A stretch of 64,000 nucleotides of DNA from UTCFX2 sp963726375 (GCA_963726375.1 CAVSCE010000009.1:744001-808000), one strand, 5' to 3'; shown: positions 50,608 to 59,442, numbered from the stretch's first letter. The notes: generated from the sequence alone by a model not told the origin. Numbers and translations are program-made.

Positions 50608-53366
50608 ATGACTGATCAGAACTTAAATTCTTCTCCAAACCAAGCTGCATCGACCAAGCCTTCCGAACGACCTGGTCACACGGACGCGGCTGGTTGAGCA
50701 GCTCAACCAGGATATTGACCGCCATCTTATCCTGGTAAGTGCACCAGCTGGCTTTGGCAAGACCACCCTGATCGTCAACTGGCTTGAACGCATGGATTCT
50801 AGTCAGGGTGAAAATGTGCCTTGCATGCCATCCGCGTGGCTTTCGCTGGACGAAAACGACAGCGACCTGAACATCTTCCTGCACTACTTCATCGCCGCAC
50901 TCCGCACGATTTTCCCAAATGCCTGCGAAGAGACCCTGATGCTGGTTCAGGCACGAGAGCAAGCCCCGAAGGGTGTGCTCCACGCCACCTTCAGCAACGA
51001 GATCGAGCTGCTCCCTGAAAGCTTCGTGTTCGTCCTGGACGACTACCATTCCATCCACGGGGAGGAAGTGCACAACCTTCTGAGTGAATTGGTGCGCCAC
51101 TGGCCAAAACCGCTGCGCCTGGTTCTGATCTCACGCATCAGCCCGCCCTTACCGCTCGACAGCCTGCGCGGAAAGGGATTGATCAGCGAGATCCGGACCC
51201 GCGAATTGCGCTTCACACGCGAGGAGACTTCAGCCTATCTGAGCAAGACGCAATTTGCGCTGATGAGCCAAAGCGCCCTACCGCTGATGGAAGAGCGCTT
51301 CGAAGGCTGGCCAGCCGGCCTGCATTTGGCGGCGATCTCCTTCCGCTCCGCAAGCAGCCAGGAGGCCGTTCTGTCAGCTTTATCCGGCGAAGATACCAAC
51401 ATCACAGGATACCTGATGGGCGAGGTGCTGAGCCACCAGCTGCCGGCGATCCAGACATTTCTGCTGCATACTTCGATCTTGGACCGTTTCAGCACTTCGC
51501 TGAGCGAAGCTGTGATTGGAGAGATCGACCCCGCCTGGAACGCGCGCCGCTGCCTGGATGCAATTGAGAGCTCAGAGCTTTTCATCATTCCCCTGGACAA
51601 CCGGCGGGAATGGTACCGCTATCACCATTTATTCCAGGAACTGCTGCGCCAGAGATTATCGGCCGAGATCACGCCCGACCAGGTGAACAACCTGCATCTG
51701 CGGGCTTCAACCTGGTTCGAAGAGCGCGGACTGCTGGACGAAGCCATCCACCATGCCCTGGCAGGCGGCGGCTTCGACCTGGCTGCACGCCAGATGACTG
51801 ACGGACTACGCGAGGTGCTCAACCGCGAGGACCGGCCGACCCTGGAGCGCTGGCTGGGGCTGCTGCCGGAGGAGATGATCCGGCGGCACCCAGGGCTGCT
51901 GATGATCAGAGCCTGGGCATTGCAATTCGCGTGGAGGCTCAATCAACAAGCACAGGTGCTCGAGCAAATTGAAGAGCTGCTGGATGCGGGCGGAGGAGAA
52001 TCCTTACCGGAGGATGAGCTGCAAATCCTGCGCGGGCTAATCCTTCTGCCAAGAGCTCAGCAGGCATATTTCCGCAACCAGACCACGCATGCGATCGACC
52101 TTTGCCGACAGACCCTCACAATCTTTCCAAAATCGTGGACATTCGTGTGCGGCGGAGCGATGATTTACCTGGGCATGTCCATGCAGGCGAGCGGCCAGGC
52201 GCTGGAAGCCGAGCGGATGCTGCTCGATGAATACGGTGCTTACAGCGACAGGACCAATCTCTATGCCCTGTTCCTTCTAGAAATCATTGAGCTTTATCTA
52301 CCTCAATACCGGACGGATCGACCAGGCGAGGCAAACCGCGCAGCAGCAGGTGCAGGGGGCGATTAAAAGCGGACTACCATTAATGGAGTACTGGGGCGAT
52401 TGGTTTCTCGGCCTTATCAGCTACCAGCGGAACGAGCTGGAGGCTGCCGCGGTGCACTTTACCAAGATCTTCGAGCATCCCTATATTGCCCAGATATCTC
52501 CCTTTCGGGATGCAGTTGCCGCCCTGGCGCTGATCCATCAAATCAAAGGGGAGAGCGCTGAAGCCTGGCAGATGGTGGAAACAATCAGCCGTTATGACAT
52601 GGAACAGCGGGGCAATGAAGACGAGCGAACCCGCTCGCTGCGCGCCAGGCTGATGCTCATGCAAGGGAACCTGGAAGGCTCGATCAACTGGGTAAACACA
52701 TTTACAGATCCCCCGCCGGACCAGGCTTTTCTCTGGCTGGAAGAACCGCAGGTGACCCGGGCGCGCATCCTGGCGGCGACAGGCAAAGGCGCCGACCTGC
52801 GAAGTGCGCTGCAAATCTTAGATGCCCTCGGCGAGCTCGTCGAGAGAACCCATAACACCCGCCACAAGATCGAGATCCTGGCACTACGCGCGCTAGCGCT
52901 GGATGCCCTGGGGGAAACCGGAGCAGCCAACGCTGCGCTGATGCAGGCGCTTGACCTGAGCTGGACGGGGGGCTTTATCCGGGTTTTTATCGACTTGGGT
53001 AAACCCATGCAGGAGATGCTGAGCCGGCTTGCAGAACAAGGTCATTCTGTGGAGACAATTCGGCGCATCCTGGCAGGATTTGCAGAGGATAATCATAATC
53101 AGCCCAGCAGCGAAAGTCCAGCACAGCCGAGGCCACATGCATCACACCGCAATTCGACACTGCTTGAACCGCTCACCCCGCGGGAGCTCGAGGTCCTGAC
53201 CTTGTTACGAGGACCGTCGAGCATTAAAGAAATAGCACACCAGCTCCACATTTCCTACGCGACAGCCAGACGCCACACAATCAACCTGTACGGCAAGCTG
53301 GATGTCAACCAGCGCTGGAAGGCTGTCGCCAGAGCGGAAGAATTGAACATCCTGCCCCCCCGCTGA
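50608..53366 (+). CDS. MalT-like LuxR-family ATP-dependent transcriptional regulator (two frameshifts)
   Basis: About 919 residues. N-terminal TKLHRPSLPNDLVTRTRLVEQL leads into a STAND-type NTPase with Walker A APAGFGKTTL and a Walker-B-like SFVFVLDDYH; then a helical/TPR-like sensor region with HHLFQELLRQRL; the C-terminal LuxR HTH reads LTPRELEVLTLL and AHQLHISYATARRHT. The N terminus is displaced by one base near 50625 (MTDQNL joins ILLQTKLHRPS), and another surplus base near 52290 separates the middle from YLNTGRIDQARQTAQQQ. Such regulators sense a ligand, use ATP to oligomerise and activate promoters. GC content is higher than in neighbouring genes. It lies upstream of the small conserved gene and the SH3 lipoprotein, which it may control. 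Confidence 0.87.
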
Positions 53367-53474
53367 GCCCTTTTCCCAAACGAAAACCCGATCGTCCTAC
53401 AACACAAATACAACAACTTATTACACCTTAAGGTGGTGTCATTACTCGCCGCATCAGGCTATCATCTTTACGTG

Positions 53475-53723
53475 ATGAGCACACCCTCCAGGAAACCAAT
53501 CCCCTACGATCTCCCGGCCATCTACCAGATCAGTGTATTAGGCCGGATCAGCCCTGATTGGTCTGGTCGTCTGGAAGGCACGATTCTCTCTGGTCACAGT
53601 GGAAGCGGAATTCCCAGTCACGATGCTGGTAGGAAAGCTTTGTGATCAGGCTGCTCTGGCGGAGTCCTTAACACACTTTATGAGCTGCATCTGCCTGTGC
53701 TTTCAGTACAACGCATTGGATAG
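53475..53723 (+). CDS. Short conserved Chloroflexota-type protein hidden by two compensating frameshifts
   Basis: About 82 residues. The first frame gives MSTPSRKPIPYDLPAIYQISVLGRISPDWSGRLEG in pieces; the next frame gives FSLVTVEAEFPVTMLVGKLCDQAAL, and from 53661 the first frame resumes with GVLNTLYELHLPVLSVQRIG and a TAG. The start and end are in the same frame, so an insertion near 53580 is balanced by a deletion near 53660. The pattern (Y-x-I-x-V-x-G, D-W-S, G-x-x-x-DQAAL-x-G-L-x-x-L-Y-x-L-x-LPLLSV) is one I recognise from short proteins common in Chloroflexota that often sit near MalT-type regulators. No function is known. Simple stop-to-stop reading would truncate it at 53645. Confidence 0.6.
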
Positions 53724-53847
53724 TGAAAGCTAGTTGCAGGAACCTAAAAAGTGGAAGCCGGATGGATTCTTTCCCAGAAGGATAAATAGACAAGAGAACC
53801 TGGCAGGATTTATTGACCTGCCAACTATAGAAAGAGAAAAGGACCCA

Positions 53848-55230
53848 ATGTCTGGTAAGAATATGAAAATCAACTTGATTATTGTTTTGACGATCGCAGC
53901 TGTCTTGCTGCTAAGCGCTTGCAGCGGGGCTGCAACGCCAGCTCCAACCCAGGCACCTCCCCCGACCGCAGCGCCAGCTGCAACTCAGGCGGTGCCACCA
54001 GGCCCAACCCCGGCTGCAAATGTTCCGGTTGCGGTTTTTCCCACACCTGCTCCCGGTGAGCCGGCAGCAGTCGCCAATTTCAATACGTTTATTTATGGCG
54101 GGCCGGGAACTAACTATGTCGTATATGGAGCCTTCCTGGGTGGGGCAACTGCCAAAGTGGTAGGGAAGAGTGAAGACAGTTTGTGGTGGGCGGTTAGCGT
54201 TTCAGTAGCCCCGACCGGGAGCGGCTGGGTGGATGCTGGCTGGGTTACCGTCAGTAATGTTGACGGCGTCCCTGTGCTCCCCACCCCACCCGTTCCACCT
54301 TCTACAGAGCTTGTCCCCCCTGGTCCAAGCGACCCGCAAGCAACGGCATTGGTTAACGTGTATGTTCGATCCGGTCCGGCAGCAAGTTTCCCCGCTTATG
54401 GAATTGCCCCTGCAGGCTCTATTGGCGGTGTGCTCGGCAAGAGCGAAGACGGCTTATGGTGGGTGGTCCGGCTCAATCCCGAAAAGGTTGGAGCTGGCCA
54501 CGGTTGGATAGAAGCGCAGTACACCACTTCCCAGAATGTTGAGGGCGTTCCGGTTGTAGCATCCCCCACAGCAACCACTTCAGAAGCGCCGCCTCCGCCG
54601 CCCGCTGGTGTGCCTACAGCCACGACAGTTGATGCAGTGAACGTGCGCAGCGGTCCGGGCACCAATTACCAGGTGCTGGTGGTGGCGCCCGCAGGGACTT
54701 CTGGCGAAGTCAGCGGCAAGAGCCAGGATGGCCAGTGGTGGCAGGTGAAGATTTCTACCACCTATGCTGCAGATGGCTTTGGCTGGGTATCGGCTGATTA
54801 TGTAGTAACTCAGAATACCGATGCTGTCCCAGTTGTAGCTGCGCCAGCTGCCCCACCGGTTGTCGGATCGACACCTCCACCACCCAGCAGCACAAGCAGC
54901 TGTGTTTTGGTATCGCAAAATCCGGTCGATGGCACCGTGTTTGGGATGAATGCCCCATTCAACGCTACATGGGCGATTAAGAACACCGGAACGCAGAACT
55001 GGGATGCGGGCCAATTTGATGTCCTGTTTGGGGGTGCGTTGGACAACGTGTATTTGCACACTGGCCCAGATCGTTATGATTTGTCCGCCACTGTTCCACC
55101 AGGAGGGACATATAATTTCACAGTTCCCATGATGGCGCCGCCTGGACCGGGTTCATTCGGAGAACTGTGGCAGGTGGTTGATGGCAGCCAGGTAATTTGC
55201 CCGTTTTATGTATACATCGCCGTCAAGTGA
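53848..55230 (+). CDS. Lipoprotein with three SH3 repeats and an NBR1 Ig-like domain
   Basis: A 460-residue lipoprotein. Signal peptide with lipobox VLLLSACSG, a Pro/Thr/Ala-rich linker, then three bacterial SH3 domains (FNTFIYGGPGTNYVVYGAF; VNVYVRSGPAASFPAYGIA; AVNVRSGPGTNYQVLVVA), each closed by a G-W-V segment, and a C-terminal NBR1-Ig-like domain (NATWAIKNTGTQNWDAGQF; GSFGELWQVVDG). The first ATG with a ribosome site (AAAAGGACCC) is 53848; the frame is open further upstream from a TTG but without support. SH3 domains of this type bind peptidoglycan or surface polymer. Decayed relatives occur at 62704 and an active one at 60680. Confidence 0.85.
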   Translation: MSGKNMKINLIIVLTIAAVLLLSACSGAATPAPTQAPPPTAAPAATQAVPPGPTPAANVPVAVFPTPAPGEPAAVANFNTFIYGGPGTNYVVYGAFLGGATAKVVGKSEDSLWWAVSVSVAPTGSGWVDAGWVTVSNVDGVPVLPTPPVPPSTELVPPGPSDPQATALVNVYVRSGPAASFPAYGIAPAGSIGGVLGKSEDGLWWVVRLNPEKVGAGHGWIEAQYTTSQNVEGVPVVASPTATTSEAPPPPPAGVPTATTVDAVNVRSGPGTNYQVLVVAPAGTSGEVSGKSQDGQWWQVKISTTYAADGFGWVSADYVVTQNTDAVPVVAAPAAPPVVGSTPPPPSSTSSCVLVSQNPVDGTVFGMNAPFNATWAIKNTGTQNWDAGQFDVLFGGALDNVYLHTGPDRYDLSATVPPGGTYNFTVPMMAPPGPGSFGELWQVVDGSQVICPFYVYIAVK

Positions 55231-55363
55231 GATCCATATGCCATGCATTAGAAGATAAAAAAATATGATCGGTTGGATTATGGGACTAGACGGAATAATA
55301 AACAACTTCTTTGCTCAGATCACCGAGCGAATAACAATTCAATTTGACAGGAGGTAATAAGAA

Positions 55364-55792
55364 ATGATCAAACATGGACCAGTTGATGTAATCGTTCTTG
55401 CATCCGGGGAGCCGCGCTTTGACGGCAACGTGCTGGCGGAGCTCGAACGGCAGGCTGCATCCGGGACGATCCGGGTGCTGGATGCAATGATCTTGCTGAA
55501 AGGCGACGATGGAGTGGTCTATACCCTCGACATCGAAGACCTGCCGGCGGATGAAATTGCCAAATTGGGCTTCATCGAAACCGGGACGCACGGTCTGTTC
55601 GACTCTTATGATGCCGCCACACTGACGGAGGGCATGGTGCCCGGCTCGTCGGTGGTCGCTTTGGCGATCGAGCACACCTGGGCGCTGGCCCTGGTGAACG
55701 CGCTTTATGAGGCCGGCGTGGATGTCGCGTTGAACTTCCGTGTGCCGGCGCTGGTCGTCGACGAGGCTTTCGCCTCGCTCGGCGTAGATTAA
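55364..55792 (+). CDS. DUF6325 family protein
   Basis: A 142-residue soluble protein of the DUF6325 group. It begins MIKHGPVDVIVLASGEPRFDG, has the ASGTIRVLDAMILLKGDDG block and ends SVVALAIEHTWALALVNALYE and VVDEAFASLG. A perfect GGAGGTAATAAGAA ribosome site precedes it. Function unknown. It is followed 13 bases later by a SHOCT-domain protein, a pairing that is recurrent in Chloroflexota and actinobacteria. The 133 bases between the lipoprotein and this gene may carry the promoter. Confidence 0.8.
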   Translation: MIKHGPVDVIVLASGEPRFDGNVLAELERQAASGTIRVLDAMILLKGDDGVVYTLDIEDLPADEIAKLGFIETGTHGLFDSYDAATLTEGMVPGSSVVALAIEHTWALALVNALYEAGVDVALNFRVPALVVDEAFASLGVD

Positions 55793-55805
55793 AGAGGAGA
55801 TCAAA

Positions 55806-56096
55806 ATGCCAGGATTAATGAGAGGGATGGCGAGGACTGCTGCCGTGGTCGGCACAGCCACAGCCACAAGAAATGCTGTAAACCGCCGCCAGGCGGACAA
55901 GAACGCTGCGGCATACGCCCAGGCAACGCAAACTGCATACGCCCAAACGGCGCCGCAGGAGGAGTATATCCCCGAAGCACCTGCAGTGGAAGAAGACGTG
56001 ATCACGCAGATCGAGCGCCTCGGCGCGCTGAAAGCCCAGGGGCTGCTCACCGAAGAGGAGTTCGCAGCCCAAAAGGCGAAGCTGCTCGGGCTTTGA
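55806..56096 (+). CDS. SHOCT-domain protein
   Basis: A 96-residue protein with a low-complexity Ala/Thr/Gln-rich first half and a C-terminal SHOCT (short C-terminal oligomerisation) motif (IERLGALKAQGLLTEEEFAAQKAKLLGL, split over two helices). The AAGAGGAGATCAAA ribosome site and the 13-base gap make it the second gene of an operon with DUF6325. SHOCT domains promote oligomerisation of partner proteins. Confidence 0.82.
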   Translation: MPGLMRGMARTAAVVGTATATRNAVNRRQADKNAAAYAQATQTAYAQTAPQEEYIPEAPAVEEDVITQIERLGALKAQGLLTEEEFAAQKAKLLGL

Positions 56097-56563
56097 ACGG
56101 ATTCAACCCACTGGAAGAACTGCCCATTTCGAGCCAGGAAAGATGGTTGAGATGAATGCGATCTTTTGGTTTGTGGCCGGGACAAGCCTTCCAGATGTGA
56201 TACTTACGGCAATTCTGAGCGCCAGGCGGCTGGCTCCAGCGACGGCGCATCCTGCTGCAGAATGGGTTCGAGCCAAAAACCGTCTCAGGAGACATGCGCT
56301 CTCATTCTTTCCTTTCCGAGGAATTTTTTAACGGAGGTGAAAAGGTACCAGGAAAAAACAAAGGGAGAAAGGACAATCCAGGCGACCGGGCCTGGGTAAG
56401 AACAATCCGCCATCACCGCCGGTCCGGTGATGAGCAACCAAATCATAATGAGAGTGTGCATATGACTGAGAAAGCAAAAGACCAAAGTGGCGAACCGACT
56501 GTTTGCTATCCCGGAGACCTCTCTAAAATCTCGAAACCAGTAGGAATAAAAAAGGAGCAAGCA
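56097..56563 (+). other. Structured leader upstream of the desulfinase-like gene
   Basis: This 467-base gap has no convincing gene; several small open frames are not family-like. It contains two perfect hairpins, CCAGGC-GACCGG-GCCTGG (56378-56395) and CATCACCG-CCGGTC-CGGTGATG (56411-56432), in the ~190 bases before the start of the desulfinase. A short in-frame ORF from 56462 runs into the desulfinase frame without stop, so a longer protein with a 34-residue lead (MTEKAKDQSGEPTVCYPG) is possible but lacks a ribosome site as good as the one at 56564. No known riboswitch consensus is recognised. Confidence 0.45.
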
Positions 56564-57727
56564 ATGGCAACAGAAAGAGTTTCCACTAAAGTACCATTGA
56601 ACTGGAAAGAGGTGTGGTTCACCAACTGCCCGATGGTATCCGCCAACAACGTCGACCAGGAGCTGGGCTGGTGCCGTGAGGAGTTCAAGAAGATCGGCGT
56701 CGAGTACGCCTACTTCCGCCACGCACCCGAGAACAACTGGTACCCGCACTACGTCCACAACCTCGACAACCTGATCCGCTTCGGCGGGCTGTATCCCCCG
56801 ATCCACGTCCACGCCGACCTCCGCCGCACCGTGCTGCTGGGGGCGACCTGGGTTTACGAAGGCGGCGGCATGCTGGTGCGCGCCCGCGACAAGATCTTCC
56901 GCATGAAGGACCTGAAGGGCAAGAAGATCGGCATCTCGAAGAGCCTGAACACGATCAAAAACGACTGGTGGCGCATCCAGGAACACATGGGCATCGAGAA
57001 TATGCTGATGCTGCACGACATGACCATGGACGATATCGAGCTCGTGGAGTTCCCCTACCCGGATGACTGGTATGACAAACCCGAGATGCTGCAAGTGACC
57101 ATGAACAACCCCTCGGAGCTGTGGATGCGGCGCGACCACAAGCACGACTACGCCTTCCGCCCGCTGGAGAAGGCGCTGCTGGGCGGCGTCGTCGACGCGA
57201 TCTACACCCAGAGCAAGGTCTTCCAGCATCTCCAGGAGGCAACCGGCCAACTCAAGATGATCGAGGACCTGTCCAAGTACCCGGACTGGACGATACAGGT
57301 CGCCAACACCCCCGCCGTCATCACCTGCACCGACGTGATGGCTAAGGAGCACCCCGAGCTGGTCATCGCCTACATGAAGGCCATGATCAAGGTCGGGCGC
57401 TGGGCTAACGAGAACAAGCACGCTGCAGGAGCGATCCTCAACCGGCAGACGTTCTACCTGGATGCCGAAGACACCTACCAGGGCATCAAGCACGTCGACA
57501 TGGTGCCGAGCCTGAGCGCGCAGAACCTGCAGTGCATCAAGATCGGCAAGGACTTCATGTTCAGCCACGGCTACATCAAGAACGACTTCGATGTGGACGA
57601 GTGGGCGGCGCCGGAGTTCCTGGAGCAGGCAGCGGTTGAAGTGCTCAAGGAAGAATGGCAGAAGCGGAGCTGGAGCAAGCTGCCGACGGGAGGCGGGCTC
57701 GAGGTGGAAGGCACGCGGCTCGGATAG
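56564..57727 (+). CDS. DszB-like sulfinate desulfinase (cytoplasmic NMT1/TauA-fold enzyme)
   Basis: A 387-residue protein of the DszB/TdsB fold (2-(2-hydroxyphenyl)benzenesulfinate desulfinase), commonly auto-annotated as an ABC substrate-binding protein. It has no signal peptide or lipobox, so it is cytoplasmic. The residues known to form the DszB active site are present in register: Cys22 (FTNCPMVSAN; DszB Cys27), His62 (YPHYVHN; DszB His60), and Arg72 and Gly75 in LIRFGGLYPP (DszB Arg70 and Gly73); His-to-Arg and Arg-to-Gly spacings are identical. Further shared blocks are MDDIELVEFP and DEWAAPEFL. DszB cleaves an aryl sulfinate to the hydrocarbon plus sulfite. No dszA or dszC is near, so another sulfinate substrate is likely. 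The AAAGGAG site fixes the start. It is GC-richer and frameshift-free, and followed by a rhodanese. Confidence 0.8.
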   Translation: MATERVSTKVPLNWKEVWFTNCPMVSANNVDQELGWCREEFKKIGVEYAYFRHAPENNWYPHYVHNLDNLIRFGGLYPPIHVHADLRRTVLLGATWVYEGGGMLVRARDKIFRMKDLKGKKIGISKSLNTIKNDWWRIQEHMGIENMLMLHDMTMDDIELVEFPYPDDWYDKPEMLQVTMNNPSELWMRRDHKHDYAFRPLEKALLGGVVDAIYTQSKVFQHLQEATGQLKMIEDLSKYPDWTIQVANTPAVITCTDVMAKEHPELVIAYMKAMIKVGRWANENKHAAGAILNRQTFYLDAEDTYQGIKHVDMVPSLSAQNLQCIKIGKDFMFSHGYIKNDFDVDEWAAPEFLEQAAVEVLKEEWQKRSWSKLPTGGGLEVEGTRLG

Positions 57728-57741
57728 TAAAGTTTTTCTTT

Positions 57742-57775
57742 GATTTGAATGGGCGGTTACCCGCCCATTCAAATC
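57742..57775 (+). promoter_or_regulatory. Perfect 15-bp hairpin between desulfinase and rhodanese genes
   Basis: GATTTGAATGGGCGG (57742-57756) pairs perfectly with CCGCCCATTCAAATC (57761-57775), 4-base loop TTAC. A T-rich segment follows after 9 bases (TTGTTTTTC), so it could terminate or attenuate transcription, or protect the upstream mRNA 3' end. Confidence 0.65.
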
Positions 57776-57810
57776 GTAAAATTGTTTTTCTAAACTATGG
57801 AGATGATCTT

Positions 57811-58353
57811 ATGGCTGAAAATGAAGGAACACTCATTCATCAGGGGATGCAGGTACCTCAGGCAAAGCAAACTGCCCTGGGGCTGTACGTGACAGCCAAA
57901 GAGGCCTACGAGATGTGGAAGGCTGACCCTGACCGGGTCAAGGTGCTCGACGTGCGCATGGTCGAAGAGTACGTTTTCCTCGGCCATGCGGAAGCGGCGG
58001 TCAATATCCCGGTGGCCTTTCCCAAATACCAGTGGCACGCTGACAAGCAGAAGTACGGATTTGAGATCAACCCCGACTTCATCGACCATGTAAAGGAAGT
58101 GTTCAAGCCCGACGATACCATCGTGGCCATGTGCCGCTCCGGTGGGCGCAGCGCCTTTGCGATTAACATGCTTGCCAAGGCGGGTTTTACGAACATCTAC
58201 AACATCATCGACGGCTTTGAAGGCGACACGGTTAACGACCCCGAGAGCGTCTTCCACGGCAAGCGGATGAAGAACGGCTGGAAGAACTCCGCACCCTGGA
58301 ACTATACTCTCGACCCGGCGCATGGTCTGGATTCCAACGGGCGAAGAGCTTGA
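57811..58353 (+). CDS. Rhodanese-like sulfurtransferase
   Basis: A 180-residue single-domain rhodanese with an extended N terminus. The active-site loop reads AMCRSGGRS with catalytic Cys108, and the domain starts VKVLDVRMVEEYVFLGHAEAA; the CRSGGR loop is of the sulfur-transferase type. No signal peptide. The GGAGATGATCTT ribosome site sets the start. Adjacent to a DszB-like desulfinase it may handle sulfane sulfur or act on sulfite/thiosulfate, an inference from context. Near the 3' end the alternative frame reads WIPTGEELEKLRSTLDV with a stop at 58381; if a one-base error is present the protein would end there instead of at GLDSNGRRA. Confidence 0.85.
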   Translation: MAENEGTLIHQGMQVPQAKQTALGLYVTAKEAYEMWKADPDRVKVLDVRMVEEYVFLGHAEAAVNIPVAFPKYQWHADKQKYGFEINPDFIDHVKEVFKPDDTIVAMCRSGGRSAFAINMLAKAGFTNIYNIIDGFEGDTVNDPESVFHGKRMKNGWKNSAPWNYTLDPAHGLDSNGRRA

Positions 58354-58410
58354 AAAACTCCGCAGCACCCTGGACGTGTAAACCTGGTTCGCAACGCAAG
58401 GCGGTATTAA

Positions 58411-58441
58411 GCCGTGTGAGCCCTGCTCTGGCTTACACGGC
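58411..58441 (+). promoter_or_regulatory. 12-bp hairpin between rhodanese and BASS transporter
   Basis: GCCGTGTGAGCC (58411-58422) pairs with GGCTTACACGGC (58430-58441) with one G-T pair; loop CTGCTCT. There is no T run, so it is not a classical terminator; an mRNA-stability or attenuator element is possible. Confidence 0.55.
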
Positions 58442-58487
58442 ACTGACCCAGAATTACGCGTACGTATTATGAGAAGGAGAAAATCCG

Positions 58488-59369
58488 ATGACTGCCAATG
58501 AACTCTTTACGATCATTGCCCAGGTGTCCGGCCTGCTCGGTATCGTAGCAAGCATGTTTGCAATGGGCCTGGGGCTGACCGTCGCTCAGATCGTCCAACC
58601 GTTGAAGAATGCACGCCTGGTGGTGCTGGCTTTGCTGGCGAACTTTGTACTGGTGCCTCTGCTCGCCTACGGCATCACGCTGGTCATCCCGCTCGAAGAA
58701 TCGCTGAGGATCGGACTGATCGTCCTGGCTACCTGTGCGGGTGCGCCCTTCCTGATCCTGGAGGCGCGAGCCGCCAAGGCCAGCCTGGCTGTTGCGGTAG
58801 GGGTGATGACGCTCCTGATGGTCGTGACCATTTTTTACCTGCCCGTGGTACTGCCGCTGCTATTGACCGGCGTTGAAGTGGATGCAGGGGCGATCGCCCA
58901 GTCGCTGATCGTGCTGATGCTGATCCCGCTGATCCTGGGCCTGCTGATCAAGGCACACGCGCCCGATACAGCCCAAAACTGGGCGCCGACTATGAACAAG
59001 ATTGGCAGCCTGGGGATCATGATCCTGCTGGTGGTCGGGCTGGGATTGAACGTGGCCAACGTCATCGGCCTGATCGGAACCCGCGGTTTCCTGGCGTTGC
59101 TGTTGTTCATCTTCGGCAGTCTTCTGATTGGTTTTGCATTTGGCGGCCGCGATCCAGGCATCCGCAATGTGATGGGGTTGGGCACGGCGCAGCGCAATGT
59201 GTCGGCTGCTATTCTCATCACACTGCAGAACTTTGCCGGCACGACTGCAGTCCCGTTTGTGCTGGTGGCGGCTATCCTGCTCCCGCTGATCTTAATATCC
59301 ATAGCACGCGGGTTGGGCAGGCGCAGCGAGGCACAGGCAGTAAGCCAGCCATCTGAAACGCCGGTTTAG
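58488..59369 (+). CDS. BASS-family (bile acid:sodium symporter-like) transporter
   Basis: A 293-residue polytopic protein with about nine to ten helices. Typical blocks are ASMFAMGLGLTVAQIVQPL, ATCAGAPFLILEARAA and the conserved VMGLGTAQRNVSAAILIT, matching the substrate/sodium-binding region of BASS proteins (bile acid, pyruvate, or sulfonate/sulfite-like organic anion transporters). GAGAAGGAGAAA precedes the ATG. Next to the desulfinase and rhodanese it may import the organosulfur substrate or export sulfite, which is inference. No frameshift. Confidence 0.8.
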   Translation: MTANELFTIIAQVSGLLGIVASMFAMGLGLTVAQIVQPLKNARLVVLALLANFVLVPLLAYGITLVIPLEESLRIGLIVLATCAGAPFLILEARAAKASLAVAVGVMTLLMVVTIFYLPVVLPLLLTGVEVDAGAIAQSLIVLMLIPLILGLLIKAHAPDTAQNWAPTMNKIGSLGIMILLVVGLGLNVANVIGLIGTRGFLALLLFIFGSLLIGFAFGGRDPGIRNVMGLGTAQRNVSAAILITLQNFAGTTAVPFVLVAAILLPLILISIARGLGRRSEAQAVSQPSETPV

Positions 59370-59372
59370 GCG

Positions 59373-59442
59373 ATTGCGTCCTTGGACGCAATAGAATGAC
59401 AAGGGGTGCACGTCAGATTCGCCCCGTATTTGACGTGCACCC
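59373..59442 (+). promoter_or_regulatory. Two consecutive hairpins after the BASS gene
   Basis: ATTGCGTC-CTTG-GACGCAAT (59373-59392, 8-bp perfect stem) and GGGTGCACGTCA/TGACGTGCACCC (59404-59415 and 59431-59442, 12-bp perfect stem, 15-base loop). No T run follows either. They separate the intact cassette from the decayed SulP gene. Confidence 0.6.

Noticed and set aside
50435..51100. A 221-residue open frame antisense to the start of the MalT-like gene
   Set aside because: It overlaps the Walker A region of the sense protein and begins within it, with no domain of its own.
56564..57727. Desulfinase gene as an ABC substrate-binding protein
   Set aside because: It has no signal peptide or lipobox, no adjacent permease or ATPase, and carries the DszB active-site residues in register.
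56285..57772. A 495-residue open frame antisense to the desulfinase
   Set aside because: It mirrors the desulfinase codons; the high GC3 of the sense gene removes stops on the other strand, and its translation has no family-like motifs and a low-complexity look.
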